Positions 33,120 through 43,719 are shown, counted from the first letter of the stretch. The stretch: 64,000 nt of DNA from Heloderma charlesbogerti (GCA_026122225.1 JANEZZ010000464.1:476501-540500); one strand, 5' to 3'. Notes: generated by a model not told the origin, from the sequence alone. Numbers and translations: made by a program.

Positions 33120-33913
33120 TCCCAACCGTCTCCCCCCATGCCAGTCATTAGATGGGAGATGAATCCAGTTGTTGGGTGGAGCTCAGGGGAATCCAGATGT
33201 CAGGGGAATCCAGTTGTTGGGTGGAGCTCGGAGGAATCCAGATGCCAGAGGAATCCAGTTGTTGGGCGGAGCTCGGAGGAATCCAGATGCCAGAGGAATC
33301 CAGTTGTTGGGCAGAGCTCGGAGGAATCCAGATGCCAGAGGAATCCAGTTGTTGGGTGGAGCTCAGAGGAATCCAGATGTCGGAGGGATCCAGTTGATGG
33401 ATGGAGCTTGCAGGAATCCAGATGTCAGGGGAATCCAGTTGTTGGGTGGAGCTCAACAAGCTTTCATTGGCTCAGCCCCACGGACTTCGTCTCATCTTCT
33501 GCTAACTGGCCCAACTCAGTCCGCAGTGAGTTGGGCCAGCTAGCGGATTTTCCATGTGTGTTTTTTGGCAGAAAAAGACATTTGTGCAAATCGTGGCTAC
33601 AATTTGTGTACTTTGTGCAACTTGCAGCCAGAAGCTGCATAATTTGCGCATGTCGCTGCCAGAATTTGTGCAAATGATGCAAATTGCCACCTCAATTTGT
33701 GCATATCGTGGCTGCAATTTGCACAAGTGTCTATTTCTGCAAATTATTTTTTAAAAAACAGAAAACGTCCTCGGAATTTAGGGAAAATGTGTGGCTCAGC
33801 TCACAAACTCAAGCAGAGTCAGGCATGCCACGGAAGCCCAGTGAGCCCAAAAAAGGCTGGATTTCTGGGCGATGGATATACCTAGTAGTGAAATAACACA
33901 GGGACATCCCTGT
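33120..33913. mobile_element. Non-autonomous element with TTTGTGCAAAT core (second family) and an internal array
   Basis: Right of the 45-bp array, GGCTCAGCCCCACGGACTTC, CTAACTGGCCCAACTC, a core of AATTTGTGCA words and TTTAGGGAAAATGTGTGGCTC align with the element at 7541-7893. Edges are approximate. Confidence 0.65.
33162..33455 (+). repeat. 45-bp tandem array, about 6.5 units
   Basis: The word ATCCAGTTG(T/A)TGG begins units at 33162, 33207, 33252, 33297, 33342, 33387 and 33432, an exact 45-bp period. Each unit also holds GGAGCTC and GGAATCCAGATG. As 45 is a multiple of three, long open frames run through the array in several frames (15-residue periods); these are not evidence of a gene. Confidence 0.95.
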
Positions 33914-34192
33914 GTTATGTCACTAACTTCAAACCATGGTAAGCCAGCCCAGCTGTGTTTGGGGGACTTCCTGCTCCTTCTGCTAAATAATTTGGGCCCT
34001 AGCATCTGCCCCAAAGTCCTACCTTCATGGCACCATGCTCATTTCATCATCCATCTTATTTTTTCCCATTTGTCAGCTTCAAAATACAGGACAAAGTGCT
34101 TAAAAAAATAAATATATCTGGATGACATAAAAAGATGGCGTTATTGCAGGGCTGTGAGGTGGTACCCTTGATGGAAGGGAGCCCCAATTCAT
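33914..34192. other. No feature recognised
   Basis: Short unassigned stretch. Confidence 0.3.
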
Positions 34193-34470
34193 GAAGGGCA
34201 ACCAAAATGATTTGGGAACCGGAATACAAGGAAAGATCCCTACAAGGAAAGATTAGGAGTTTTTAGTTTATGAAAAATCAGCAAAGAAGGGACATGCTAA
34301 ACAGTTTTAAGAATTATGAATGATGCAGAAAGGCTAGATAAGAGGAGGGGAAACATCTCCCTCTCTCATGAGACTAGAATTCAGAATCACACAGCAAAGC
34401 CAGCAGGCAAATTAAGACCTGACCAAATGAATGACTATTTGTTGACATGGTGCAAAATTAATGCATGGAA
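34193..34470 (+). mobile_element. CR1/L3-like LINE fragment
   Basis: ACCAAAATGATTTGGGAACC, CAAGGAAAGATTAGGAGTTT and CATCTCCCTCTCTCATGAGA match the plus-sense order of the CR1/L3 3' region. It is a diverged forward copy. Confidence 0.6.
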
Positions 34471-35201
34471 TTCCGCACAAGTTGGCCAGTAACTGAGTTA
34501 GCTTTAAAAAGAAAACCAGACCAGTCATGGCTAATATTAGCCACGAAAGCTAAATGGATCAGCTATGTTCAGAGACATTTTGTAATGAAGCTGAATAAAC
34601 TCTGCTTTGTGGAGAGACCCAAAGACGCAGTGCTGAGCAGTAAGGAACTCTCTTTGTGGTTGAGTGGATCTCAGCTACATCTTGCTTCAAAAAGATCAGT
34701 CAAGGGAGAAAATTTGCCTGTCATCCTCTGTCAGCTCTTGAACAAATTTCACAAAGAAGTCTTTTTTAAATAAATAAAAATCACTTGGAGACACTCGCTT
34801 AATTTCACTGTCTCACCAGAGACAGAAGCACATCCGTGAGCTGCCGTCAAGCTGAAATTCACATAAAAGCAAATACAACGAGACGAACTCCGGGGAATCT
34901 TTCAGCAGCGTGATCTTTTGAAGAGCCACGCTGGTTAGTAGTCATTCCACAGGGTCAAGGCTTGTGCTTTTTCAGTGCAATCCACAGGATGGTCTCCTGC
35001 TCGAGCTGATTTGATCAGAAATCCATGAAATCGATCCAGCAACTCAGGGAGAAATGGTTTCATGAAAAGGCCAAAGATGTAGTGCAGCCAGGGCTCACAG
35101 AGATGAAGAACCAGCACTTTTTTTTATTAGCAGGGTTGCTGATTTCATTGGCCACCCCCTCAGAATCAGTCATGTGGTTAGGCCCAAATGATCACCAAAT
35201 G
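34471..35201. other. No gene seen
   Basis: An open frame at 34465-34773 (102 codons) shows no resemblance to a known protein. No repeat was recognised. Confidence 0.3.
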
Positions 35202-35287
35202 GATTCCTGCATTGAGCAGGGGGTTGGACTTGATGGCCTTGTAGGCCCCTTCCAACCCTACTATTCTATGATTCTGTGATTCTATGA
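35202..35287 (+). mobile_element. CR1 3' tail fragment
   Basis: GATTCCTGCATTGAGCAGGG through two ATTCTATG units. It is 5'-truncated close to the same point as the pieces at 36.8 and 56.9 kb. Confidence 0.88.
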
Positions 35288-35976
35288 CCCAAAGTGTGGC
35301 AAGTGATGGGATTATTTAGTAATGATGCCTCCTGTTCAATTAGCAGAGAAAAAACAACAAGGCAAAACAGAATGAGCGTTTACCAGTCCCACATGCACAC
35401 AGGGCTATCTTAGAATAAAAGGAAACCACACCTTTCTTTAGCGAAGAAAAGGTAAAATAGTTTTACTCACAAAATATTCTTGCATAAAAATGCAGGCACA
35501 ACTTAGAGTGTTCAAAAGGAGTTTGTTCAGTCCATTTTGTGTTCCATTACACAGACAGGAGTGAGAGAGCAAACACGTGTGCTCCCAGCAATGGTGGAAG
35601 TCAGAGAGAAAGTGGGGGAAGGAAGGGGAGGCGCAAAAGGAAGAAATCACAGGAAACCACATTGTAGGCTATAGAGATCCTAAGGTTAGCTGTGGTCAAC
35701 ATTCCCATGAACAAACTAACTGCAACACTGCCCCCTTCCAGTAACTTCCAGATGAGATAATAGTATTCCCAGTAGGGTCTGCTTTCAAATAAAGTGCCTT
35801 TTGGGTACTTTTGCAAGATGTTCCTATATATTTCACTGGGAAATGCACGCATGCAGAACGACCCATTTCAAGGGTGAGTGAAATGGCTTTGAAAATGACA
35901 GCCATCACTTCAAGGCAGCCCAATGGGAGCCCCGTTGAAACAAACGAAAGCTGAGCAAAAGCACAGATGCAGCCAG
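35288..35976. other. No feature recognised
   Basis: Unique sequence without a named repeat or a protein-like open frame. Confidence 0.3.
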
Positions 35977-36103
35977 AGCCAGTATGTTACAGCAGGACTG
36001 GGGAGACCCGGGTTCAAATCCCACGCTCAGCCATGACGCTCACTGGGTGGCCTTTGGCCAGTCGCTGCCTCTCAGTCTAACCTACCTCACAGGATTGCTG
36101 TAA
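35977..36103 (+). mobile_element. tRNA-derived SINE, head fragment
   Basis: GGAGACCCGGGTTCAAATCCC contains box B. TCAGCCATGACGCTCACTGG and CTAACCTACCTCACAGGATT follow in the family order. The tail is missing. Confidence 0.7.
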
Positions 36104-36361
36104 AAGAACCCCTTCCGCAGCTCACTTCCCTGGGTGCTTGGACAGGGCAAGCACCCCGCTTGCATTCTGAGCTGGTACAGTCCCGACAAAAGTTGACCAG
36201 CTCGGTGAGAACTAGGCCTTAGCTGTTTCAAGAGGTTAGTCCTCATCATGCTACAGAAACCCTCACAACTCCTACAAAAAGAAAATCTGGAGCCTGATAC
36301 TACAGTTGCTGGGGTCAGTACTTGAGAACGGTGGTGGACTCTCCTTAGCTGGAGGCAGTGC

Positions 36362-36716
36362 CAATTCCAGGTTGGGGGAGGGGGCCTTGCACAGGACACC
36401 CTCCATGGGCCCCCTCCCTCGGCGAGTCTCCTTTCTCACCGCCATTGTTGCCAGCTGCTCTTGCGCCTCCTCCTCTTTCTCATCGTGGCTTCCACTCGCT
36501 TGCTTGACAGGCAGAGAGCCAGGGAGCAAGGAGGCCGTGGCATCTCCCGCTCCTCCTTCTCTCCTCCACCGTTGTCTGGGCCAGAGCGAGAGGCGGGGGA
36601 ACAAGCAGGCTGCATTGGTGAAGAAGGGAAGTCCAGGGGGCTCTTGTCAGGGGCCCCCTGCTGGGGTCTGGGCCCTCATCAGGTGCCCCACCATGCCTAC
36701 CCTTGACACCAGCCCT
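36362..36716 (+). repeat. GC-rich satellite-like unit, single copy
   Basis: CACCCTCCATGGGCCCCCTC at the left and CATGCCTACCCTTGACACC at the right frame one unit of the family seen in tandem at 20.4-21.0 kb. Confidence 0.7.
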
Positions 36717-36777
36717 GGCTGAAGGTATTCAAGCTAAAGTTGTATGGCCATTAGGGATGCTGAAATTGCATCCTGCA

Positions 36778-36851
36778 CTGCAGATCCTGCATTGAGCAGG
36801 GGGTTGGGCTAGAGGACCTCCAAGGCCCCTTCCAGCTCCCACATTCTACGA
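36778..36851 (+). mobile_element. CR1 3' tail fragment, diverged
   Basis: GATCCTGCATTGAGCAGGGG and CAAGGCCCCTTCCAGCTCCC are CR1 tail sequence; the terminal ATTCTATG units are worn. Confidence 0.75.
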
Positions 36852-37639
36852 CTTCAAAAGGCCCTACAATCTGGAGTCCAAGGCAGATGTTCCCTCTTCT
36901 GGAGAATATATTGCCAGGGACACATTTCTGCCCGCCGTTCACAACAAAGCAAGCGAAAACCCTCACAAGAGAGCCTAGTGCTGTGGGCAGGACAGAAGCT
37001 TGGCCAACAGAGAATCTTTCTGTGCAATCCTAGGCACGGCTACTCAGAAGGAAGTCCCACTGAACTGGATTTGGCTGTTCTCCAAGATAAGCGTGTCTAG
37101 GATTGGAGCCTGAGAAGGGTGGGGGGAAAAGCTGGTGCGAGAGCAGGGCGCAGAATTTGCCTTTGCAATCTCCATTTTGCTTGCAGTTCTTTTATGGTTC
37201 CCATCTAGAGCAAAACGAGCGTTTGCATTTCCAGACCTTCCCTCCCCTTATAATTAAGGGTCAAGGGATCAGAGCAATATGAGTTGTGCGACATTTCACT
37301 GGTGCGCTGGAAGAAAGCCAATCCCTTGCAGGATGCTTACTCTGCAAAACACTTGATCATCTGTGCCCAACAGAAAGGCCGCAGGTGAAAATTGCCATTA
37401 GAAACCTGATTTGATTTGCTGGCATAGAGGACTGATCATACACATTTATGGCTGATGAAATCCAGACTCTTAAAAAACACACACACCTAGATACTGTTTT
37501 CCTAACATTTTCCCTCCAGCGCTTTCTCCCCCGGTTTGATCAGATGTGAATTTCTGAATGTCTTGAAGAATCCCTTTCACCCATATTAGCCTGCCCACAC
37601 TTTAAGAACAGCAACTGAGGTCCTTCTCACTTGCCCACC
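36852..37639. other. Mostly unassigned; short palindromic MITE near 37023-37113
   Basis: TGCAATCCTAGGCACGGCTA near 37023 is inverted against GTGTCTAGGATTGGAGCC near 37093. The rest is not recognised. Confidence 0.45.
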
Positions 37640-37836
37640 TTTGAGGGCAGTCGGGTGGGCAAGTACATGGGAGAGGGCCTTTTCTGCAGTAGCCCCACAC
37701 CTCTGCAATGGGTTCCCATTGGGAGTCCGTCAGACCCAGTCATCGCAAGTTTTTAGGAAGGCCCTTGGCCTTTCTCTGATTGTGTTTTACTGGACTGTTG
37801 TGATTTGTAGTTTCAATTGTGTTGTAGTTTTTAATA
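37640..37836 (+). pseudogene. L2-type LINE, ORF2 C-terminus fragment
   Basis: The plus strand reads ERAFSAVAPHLCNGFPLGVR followed by a leucine-rich end, a worn form of the L2 C-terminus, then the start of its 3' UTR. Confidence 0.65.
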
Positions 37837-37901
37837 GAGGGGCTGTTCCAACAACACACTCAGTGGTTGAGTGTGGGTTGTTGAACTGCAGGTTATCGTG
37901 T

Positions 37902-38057
37902 TGTCTGAACCCAGGACATTTTCCACAGGGTGGCTTGTTAACCATGCAGCGTGGCTTATTTTTCTCAGACAAGCCACCTTGAGAACCTGTGGTTTGTTGT
38001 TGAGTTGTTCAGGATGGTTAACAAGCCGCCCTGAGGAAAATGTCCTGGGTTCAGACA
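37902..38057. mobile_element. Foldback MITE with long arms
   Basis: TGTCTGAACCCAGGACATTT at the left is exactly inverted as AAATGTCCTGGGTTCAGACA at the right. The arms go on with TTCCACAGGGTGGCTTGTTAA against a near-perfect inverse. The arms are about 45 bp. Confidence 0.85.
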
Positions 38058-38175
38058 TTAATTCTGAAGAATGTGGAAATAAATAATATGTGTACTCTTG
38101 ATGCCAGGAAGAGTGTGATGAGGGGGGCGGGGGCTTGCCTCTAGCAAAGAACTATCCCTCTTGTATTTTTTTTTA

Positions 38176-38206
<31 letters not shown>

Positions 38207-38480
38207 AAATGTATATGGCCGCACATCAACAAATATTATCTGGGCATATGGAAATACACAAAATAACATAATTAAAAATAACAAAGGATACAAGTGCCTC
38301 ATAAAACTTCCTTCACATAAAGACAGCATAAAATCAATTGGCAGACAAGGTTTAAACGGACATGCTAACATAGTGAAAGCCCAAGGAAGGTTTAAAAGCC
38401 CTGGGTGAATAAAAAGGTCTCCACCTGGTGCTGGAAAGACCATAGAGAAGGTGCTCGGTGAGCCCCTCTGGGGAGTCTAT
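38176..38480 (-). mobile_element. L2-like LINE 3' end with (GATT)n tail
   Basis: A (TTGA)n tail at 38176-38205 is followed by ATGTATATGGCCGCACATCA in reverse orientation. The body seems to resume at 38673 (CAGCTGGGATGCCACCACCG), right of the inserted MITE. Confidence 0.65.
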
Positions 38481-38483
38481 TGC

Positions 38484-38664
38484 CAGTGAAGGCTGGTAGC
38501 TCTAATGTCAGTGGGGTAGTGAATCCGCTCCGGGTTTCAGTCGGAACCAGTCAGAACTCTAAAGGAGCTACCTTGGATAGCTCCTTTAGAGTTCTGAGTG
38601 GTTCCGACTGAAACCCAGAGCAGATTTACTGCCCCACTGACATCAGAGCCACCAGCCTCCACTG
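38484..38664. mobile_element. hAT-like palindromic MITE, 181 bp, with likely 8-bp target duplication
   Basis: The ends are CAGTGAAGGCTGGTAGC and CACCAGCCTCCACTG. The two arms (each about 75 bp) are close to perfect inverses with only a few bases of loop around GCTACCTTGG. Flanks TCTATTGC (left) and GCTATCGC (right) agree at 6 of 8 positions. A CAGNG terminus and an 8-bp duplication fit the hAT superfamily. It lies in an L2-like copy. Confidence 0.87.
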
Positions 38665-38835
38665 GCTATCGCACAGCTGGGATGCCACCACCGAGAAGGC
38701 CGTCTCCATAGTAACCACCCACCTCACTTCCCTTAAGCCTTAGCAGCCGCCTACGTGAAGCCGATCCTTCGAAGAGGATCTTGAGCTGGCAGTGACCAAT
38801 TTGGCCAAAGGCTCTTTGATGCTACCAACAAGGAC

Positions 38836-39176
38836 AGGGTGGCCGCATGTCCTACTTCACAGAGACTGGCCCTCTATTTGAAGGCATCCTCTATTTGAAG
38901 AGCTGTCCAGTCCAAGTGCAATTTAAAGATAGAGAACTCTAGAAAGGGAGATCAGGGGCCCTGGAATTGCTTATCATCTATAGTCAGCAGGCAGACACAG
39001 CTCACCTGGTCCACATCTTCCCTGCTGGGATGAGCTGTACGGTATGTCTTCTGAAATTACGATCATCATTTCAAAATGTGCATCTCTACATATAAACTGG
39101 CACATGCACATTTTATGCAAATCCATATTGTCCCTTGCCCCTTTGGGGGGGGGGGCGACACATTAGTGGCCACCCT
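38836..39176. mobile_element. AGGGTGGCCA-terminal MITE-like element, 341 bp
   Basis: AGGGTGGCCGCATGTCC begins it and AGTGGCCACCCT ends it. The centre has TCCAGTCCAAGTGC and CATCTCTACATATAAA. A second copy starts 16 bp further on. Confidence 0.75.
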
Positions 39177-39191
39177 AGGAGGCAGTGCGGT

Positions 39192-39462
39192 AGGGTGGCC
39201 AGATGTCCTGCTTCACAGAGGACAGTCCTCTGTTTGACTGGTGGTCAGAGCACCTTCCTCTCTGTAAAGGTGTCCTCCATTTGAAGGGCTGACTGGCCCG
39301 ACGCCTGTTTAAAGATAAGGAACCCTCGGAAGGGATGGAGCAAAAGGGCCCTTAATGTTGCCAGTCAACAGGGAGTATCTGGGCAACAGCTGAATGAGCA
39401 GGCTCAATGGTCACCTGGTCACAGTCATCCCCACTGCAGTCAGATGTGTGGTGCTCTTCCAC
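39192..39462. mobile_element. AGGGTGGCCA-terminal element, left part
   Basis: AGGGTGGCCAGATGTCCTGC begins it. The body is cut by the CR1/L3 insertion at 39463. A probable right part, with TTTGCATCAATACATATAAA, is at 40590-40671. Confidence 0.65.
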
Positions 39463-40036
39463 ACGAACATCAGAAGGGCCCTGAGGGAGCAGACCCAGGG
39501 TCCATCTAGTCCAGCATTCTGGTCGCACAGCGGCCAACCAGCTGTCGACCAGGAAACCCACAAGCAGGGCATGAGTGCAACAGCACCCTCCCGCCCACGT
39601 TCCCCGGCAACTGGTGCACACTGGCATACTGCCTCTGATCCTGGAAGTAGCACAGAGCCATCAGGACTAGTAGCCACTGATAGCCTTCTCCTCCAGGAAT
39701 TTGTCTGATCCCTTTTAAATTGGCAGCCATCGCCACATCCTGTGGTAGCGAATGCCACAGTTCAGCTCTGCACTGTGTGACGATGTCCTTCCTTTTCTCT
39801 GTCCTGAATCTCCCACTAATCAGCTTCATGGGATGGCCCCACTAGGGTCTAGTATTATGAGAGGGAGAAAAATGTCTCCCTAGCCACATTCTCCACACCG
39901 TGCATTATTTTGTGCACCATTATCATATCTCCCCTTAGCCTCCTTTTTTCCAAGCTAAACACTCCCAGCTGTTGTAACCGTCTCCCACAGGGGAGATGCA
40001 CCAGCCCTTTGATCATTTTAGTTGCCCTTTTCTGCA
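39463..40036 (-). mobile_element. CR1/L3-like LINE, 574 bp
   Basis: CATCAGAAGGGCCCTGAGG, AGGGTCCATCTAGTCCAGCA, GACTAGTAGCCACTGATAGC, TCTAGTATTATGAGAGGG and CATATCTCCCCTTAGCCTCC follow the minus-oriented CR1/L3 order. It is the longest of the four copies in the window. Confidence 0.8.
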
Positions 40037-40688
40037 GCTAGTTGCCCTTTTCTAAGATCCCATTGAACACAGTGAGTGAGAGGATCAGTCTGCAGCTGCT
40101 GTGTGGATCTGGGATTGCCCCCTCTCTGCCCTGTTTACAACAGACACTGCAAACCTGGTTGGATTCCCAAAGGCTGGTGAGCAGGTGCAGAGTCCATCTT
40201 GGTGGTTCCCTGGGCTTGTTCTGGAACGTGACAGGCCTATGTCTGGCCCAGGTGTGCTTCCAAGTCAAGGACTCCTATCGCCACCATTCAGAAGACATTG
40301 TGCATCTTTCCCCAGCTTTCCCTCCTTAATGGATGCTTTGTGGTTTCAATAGAGAAAAAGCAGTGGAAAAACCTGGGAGGGTTACAAGGTAACCACAATT
40401 ATGTCTGGACCCTCCGTATGCTTCTGTGAACTTCCTGCAGTGACCAAACCATCTCAGTGATCAGCCAGACATGAAGGGGGTACATGCTACTGGTGAGCTT
40501 TGGGGGTAGCAGGCGGCAGAGTCCAACATGCCTGGCCTCATCCGTCTGTGAGTGCTACACCTTCCAGACTGAGGTCTCCAGGCAATACGGTCCTTATTTC
40601 TAAATTTGCATCAATACATATAAATGACCATATGCAAATGTTATGTTAGTTAATCCATGTCCTCTTCTGCCCTTTTTTTTTTTTTTTT
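40037..40688. other. Unassigned, then the right part of a split MITE and a poly-T run
   Basis: 40037-40589 was not recognised. 40590-40671 matches the right half of the AGGGTGGCCA element. A T18 run (40671-40688) sits directly before the Sauria SINE. Confidence 0.45.
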
Positions 40689-41018
40689 GGGTGGCATGCT
40701 GAATTGCAGACAGGAAGGTTGGCAGGTCAGCAGTTCGAGACCCGAGTGCTGCGTGACGGAGTGAGCTCCCGTCTTCAGTCCCAGCTTCTGCCAACCTAGC
40801 AGTTCAAAAGCAAGAAATTGCAAGTAGATAAATAGGTGCCGCCTCGGCGGGAAAGGTAACAGTGTTCCGTGCACCTCGGTGTTCAGTCATGCCGGCCACG
40901 TGACCACGGAAGCGTCTTCAGACAGCGCTGGCTCTTCGGCTTAGAAATGGAGATGTCCACCACACCCTAGAGTCGGACACACACGACTGGTTGGGGACAC
41001 TTTTACCTTTTACCTTTT
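40689..41018 (+). mobile_element. Sauria SINE, full length
   Basis: The plus strand has a tRNA-related head (AGCAGTTCGAGACCCGAG as box B region), the central block CAAGTAGATAAATAGGTGCC, GCGGGAAAGGTAACAGTG, CATGCCGGCCACGTGACC and the Bov-B-like tail AGAGTCGGACACACACGACTGG, ending (TTTACC)n. Sauria SINEs are known to be mobilised by Bov-B LINEs; a Bov-B copy is at 51.5 kb. Confidence 0.92.
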
Positions 41019-41555
41019 AAGTGTGGTCAGAGAGCCGGTAAGAATAAGAGGGCACCACACTGCTTAATATCATTTTCCCCCCTCCCAGAAGGGATCTGAA
41101 CAAAGAGAGAGAAAGGGAAGGAAGGTTCAGAGCTGCGAAAGCCAACCATTAGTGCTCTGGGAGAACAAGCCCTCAGACAGAGTTTGGTATGCAGAGAGAA
41201 CGCTTTCTCCCTCATTCCCATTTCTAGCATTAAAAATCACCCAGACAAAGATTCTGAATCAAGACAGAGGGCCCTTGGCAAACAAAAGCTGAGGCCTGAA
41301 GAGCCTCATTCCAAAAAGGCCTGGCGGAGAGGCAAAGAGGCTTTCAGCTCTGTTCTCTAAGTGGAATGGAGGCACCAGCTGAGAGAAAGAGAGCATTTCT
41401 GGTCTCTCCACCCTCCCAGCTAAAGTGCTCTTTTCTAAAAAAGAAAAAGAACAGTTCCCATTAGGATGAGGAAAACGCGATTAGGAGAAGAAACTTGTGG
41501 CAGGGCTGGATCAGGCAAGGGAAGGAAGGGAGAGGCAAGGCCATGCTGGAGCCAT
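41019..41555. other. No feature recognised
   Basis: A purine-rich stretch near 41330-41480. No gene or named repeat. Confidence 0.3.
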
Positions 41556-41806
41556 GGTTTTATTTATTTATTTATTTATTGCATTTATACCCCGCCTTTC
41601 TCCCTCTCACAAGGAACTCAAGGCGGCTTACATTATCCTCCTCCTCACCGTTGTATCCTCACAACAACAACCCTGTGAGGTAGGTTGGGCTGAGAGTCTG
41701 TGACTGGCCCAAAGTCACCCAGTGAGCTTCCATGGCCAAGTGGGGACTAGAACCCGGATCTCCCGGCTCCCAGTCCGTCACTCTCACCACTACACTACAC
41801 TGGCTC
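41556..41806 (-). mobile_element. tRNA-derived SINE with L2-like tail
   Basis: The (ATTT)n tail lies at the left, then AGGAACTCAAGGCGGCTTAC; the head ends in CACTACACTACACTGGCT. It is close in sequence to the 23.97-kb copy. Confidence 0.9.
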
Positions 41807-41937
41807 TCTTGGGTAGGGAGGTCACTGAGGCATCACCGAAAAAGAGAACCGGGGAGGACAGCCATGGACCTATGCTGATTTATATAACTAGATGTGAATT
41901 TAAACGTAATTGCTTTAATTGAAATAGAAATACAGGA

Positions 41938-42295
41938 CCATAGAATCATAGAATAGTAGGGTTGGAAGGGGCCTACAAGACCCTTGAGTCCAACCCCCTG
42001 CTCAGTGCAGGAATCCAAGTCAGAGCATCCCTGACAGATGGCTGTCCAGCCTCGGCTTCAATGCCTACAGTGTGGGAGAGCCCACCACTCCCCTAGGTAA
42101 CTGGTTCCATCGTCGTATTGCTCTAACAGTCAGGAAGTTTGTCCTGATGTTCAGCCGGAATCTGGCTTCCTGTCACTTCAGCCCATTATTCCGTGTCCTG
42201 CACTCTGGGATGATCAAGAAGAGATCCTGGCCTTCTTCTCTGTGACAACCTTTCAAGTACTTGAAGAGCGCTATCATATCTCCCCTCAGTCTTCT
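41938..42295 (-). mobile_element. CR1 LINE 3' region, 358 bp
   Basis: CCATAGAATCATAGAATAG through CTCCCCTCAGTCTTCT matches the first part of the long CR1 copies; truncated earlier than they are. Confidence 0.9.
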
Positions 42296-42377
42296 ATTAC
42301 CATAGCAGGGGAGACTGTGACCAGGGTATCTGTGTGCCCTGCTTGGCTAACTGTTGATGGTCAGCTACAAGGCCATC

Positions 42378-42735
42378 TTTAAGAACATCAGAACATCAGA
42401 AGAGCCCTGCTGGATCAGACTAAGGGTCCACCTAGTCCAGCATTCTGTTCACACAATGGCCAACCAGCTGTCAACCAGGAACCCACAAGCTGGGCATAAG
42501 CGCAACAGCAACCTCCCGCCCATGTACCCCAGCAACTTGTGTACACACAGGCCCACTGCCTCTGGTACTGGAGGCAGCACAGAGCCATCAAGACTAGTAG
42601 CCATTGATAGCCTTCTCCTCCAGGAATTTGTCCAACCCCCTTTTAAAGCCATCCAAACTGGTGGCCCTCACTACTTCCTGTGGTAGCGAATTCCATAGTT
42701 CAACTATGTGCTTTCTCTTCTCCTTTCGTAGGGCT
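42378..42735 (-). mobile_element. CR1/L3-like LINE fragment
   Basis: AAGAGCCCTGCTGGATCAGA, GTCCACCTAGTCCAGCATTC and GACTAGTAGCCATTGATAGC follow the order of 39463-40036. Confidence 0.82.
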
Positions 42736-42764
42736 CCCTCTCTTCCAACTGGCTGTGGACCGGA

Positions 42765-42912
42765 TGGCCTTTCAACTACAGCTGCCTCCCGCAATACGGT
42801 GCCCCCCCTAGAAGTGCTGAGGCCACAACTCCCATAATTCCATGCTGGCTGGGAATTCTGGGAATATCAGTCGCAGCATGTCCCGTGAGCACCAGGTTTG
42901 GGGAAGATGAAC
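42765..42912. mobile_element. Foldback MITE (GTAGTCC family), diverged
   Basis: CCACAACTCCCATAATTCCATG and GCACCAGGTTTGGGGAAGA show the family order. Confidence 0.5.
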
Positions 42913-43315
42913 CAGGGGATGCCTTCAAAGAGAGGACTGTCCTTGATCAAAGAGGACACCTGGCCACCCTATGTTTGGCCGGCCAGGGATGCGGTTTGAC
43001 TTGATGAGAGGCTTCATGGACCTCTGCTCCTGGGCTTCACAGAGTGCTGAGCAGTTGACTTGGCCCACTGAGTGAGGTAAGAGCTTTGAGGTCTCTTAGC
43101 GGGCCTGAAGGCAGGATGGTCAAAGCTAAAACCATGACTCCAGCTTTTCTTTTTGCTTTCTTTTTCGCTAACTGTGAGGCTCGTACTTTGCGAAGGACAG
43201 AATGCTAATGTCTAGATGTGGAAGACGTCCAGAGTGCAAAGCTGACCCACTGTGGAAAGCCTCTCTGGCCCAGTGGAGAGGGACTCTACCACAGTGTTAG
43301 AACAGTCCAGTTCAG
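42913..43315. other. MITE remnant and unassigned sequence
   Basis: GAGAGGACTGTCCTTGATCA to ACACCTGGCCACCCT (about 42932-42972) is the edge of an AGGGTGGCCA-type element. The rest was not recognised. Confidence 0.4.
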
Positions 43316-43672
43316 TTCATTTATTACATTTCTATGATGCCCAACAGCTGAAGCTTTCTGGGTGATTAGGGAGATTAAAAACCTTAAAAAGACATTATAT
43401 ATAGTATAAAAAACCATTTACATATAGACATATAAACAGACAGCACATGCAGACACACATATACCTAAAATGTTTTTAAACAACAACAAAAAAGAAAAAT
43501 CCAGGACCTGCTTAAAACCTCATCATATGCTGCCAAATGCCTGAGAGAAGGTCTTAATTGGCACCAATAAGATAACACTGTTGGTGCCAGGTGGGCCTCA
43601 TCAAGGAGATCGTTCCATAATTGAGGGGCTACCACAGAGAAGGCCCTCTCCCTTGTTTCCACCTTCTAAGCC
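43316..43672 (-). pseudogene. L2-type LINE, ORF2 C-terminus and 3' tail
   Basis: On the minus strand METRERAFSVVAPQLWNDLLD is the L2 C-terminus, followed by an AT-rich 3' region and the tail AGAAATGTAATAAATGAAC (43336-43318). Confidence 0.75.
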
Positions 43673-43719
43673 TCCCTTGGAGGAGACACCTGGAGGAGGG
43701 CCCTAGATGATGAACATAG

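Noticed and set aside
33117..33677. 186-codon open frame with 15-residue repeats
   Set aside because: The repeats come from the 45-bp array, which is open in several frames on both strands. No start context or splice signals support a gene.
34465..34773. 102-codon open frame as a small gene
   Set aside because: It follows a LINE fragment, has no recognisable domain and no support from splice sites or codon pattern.
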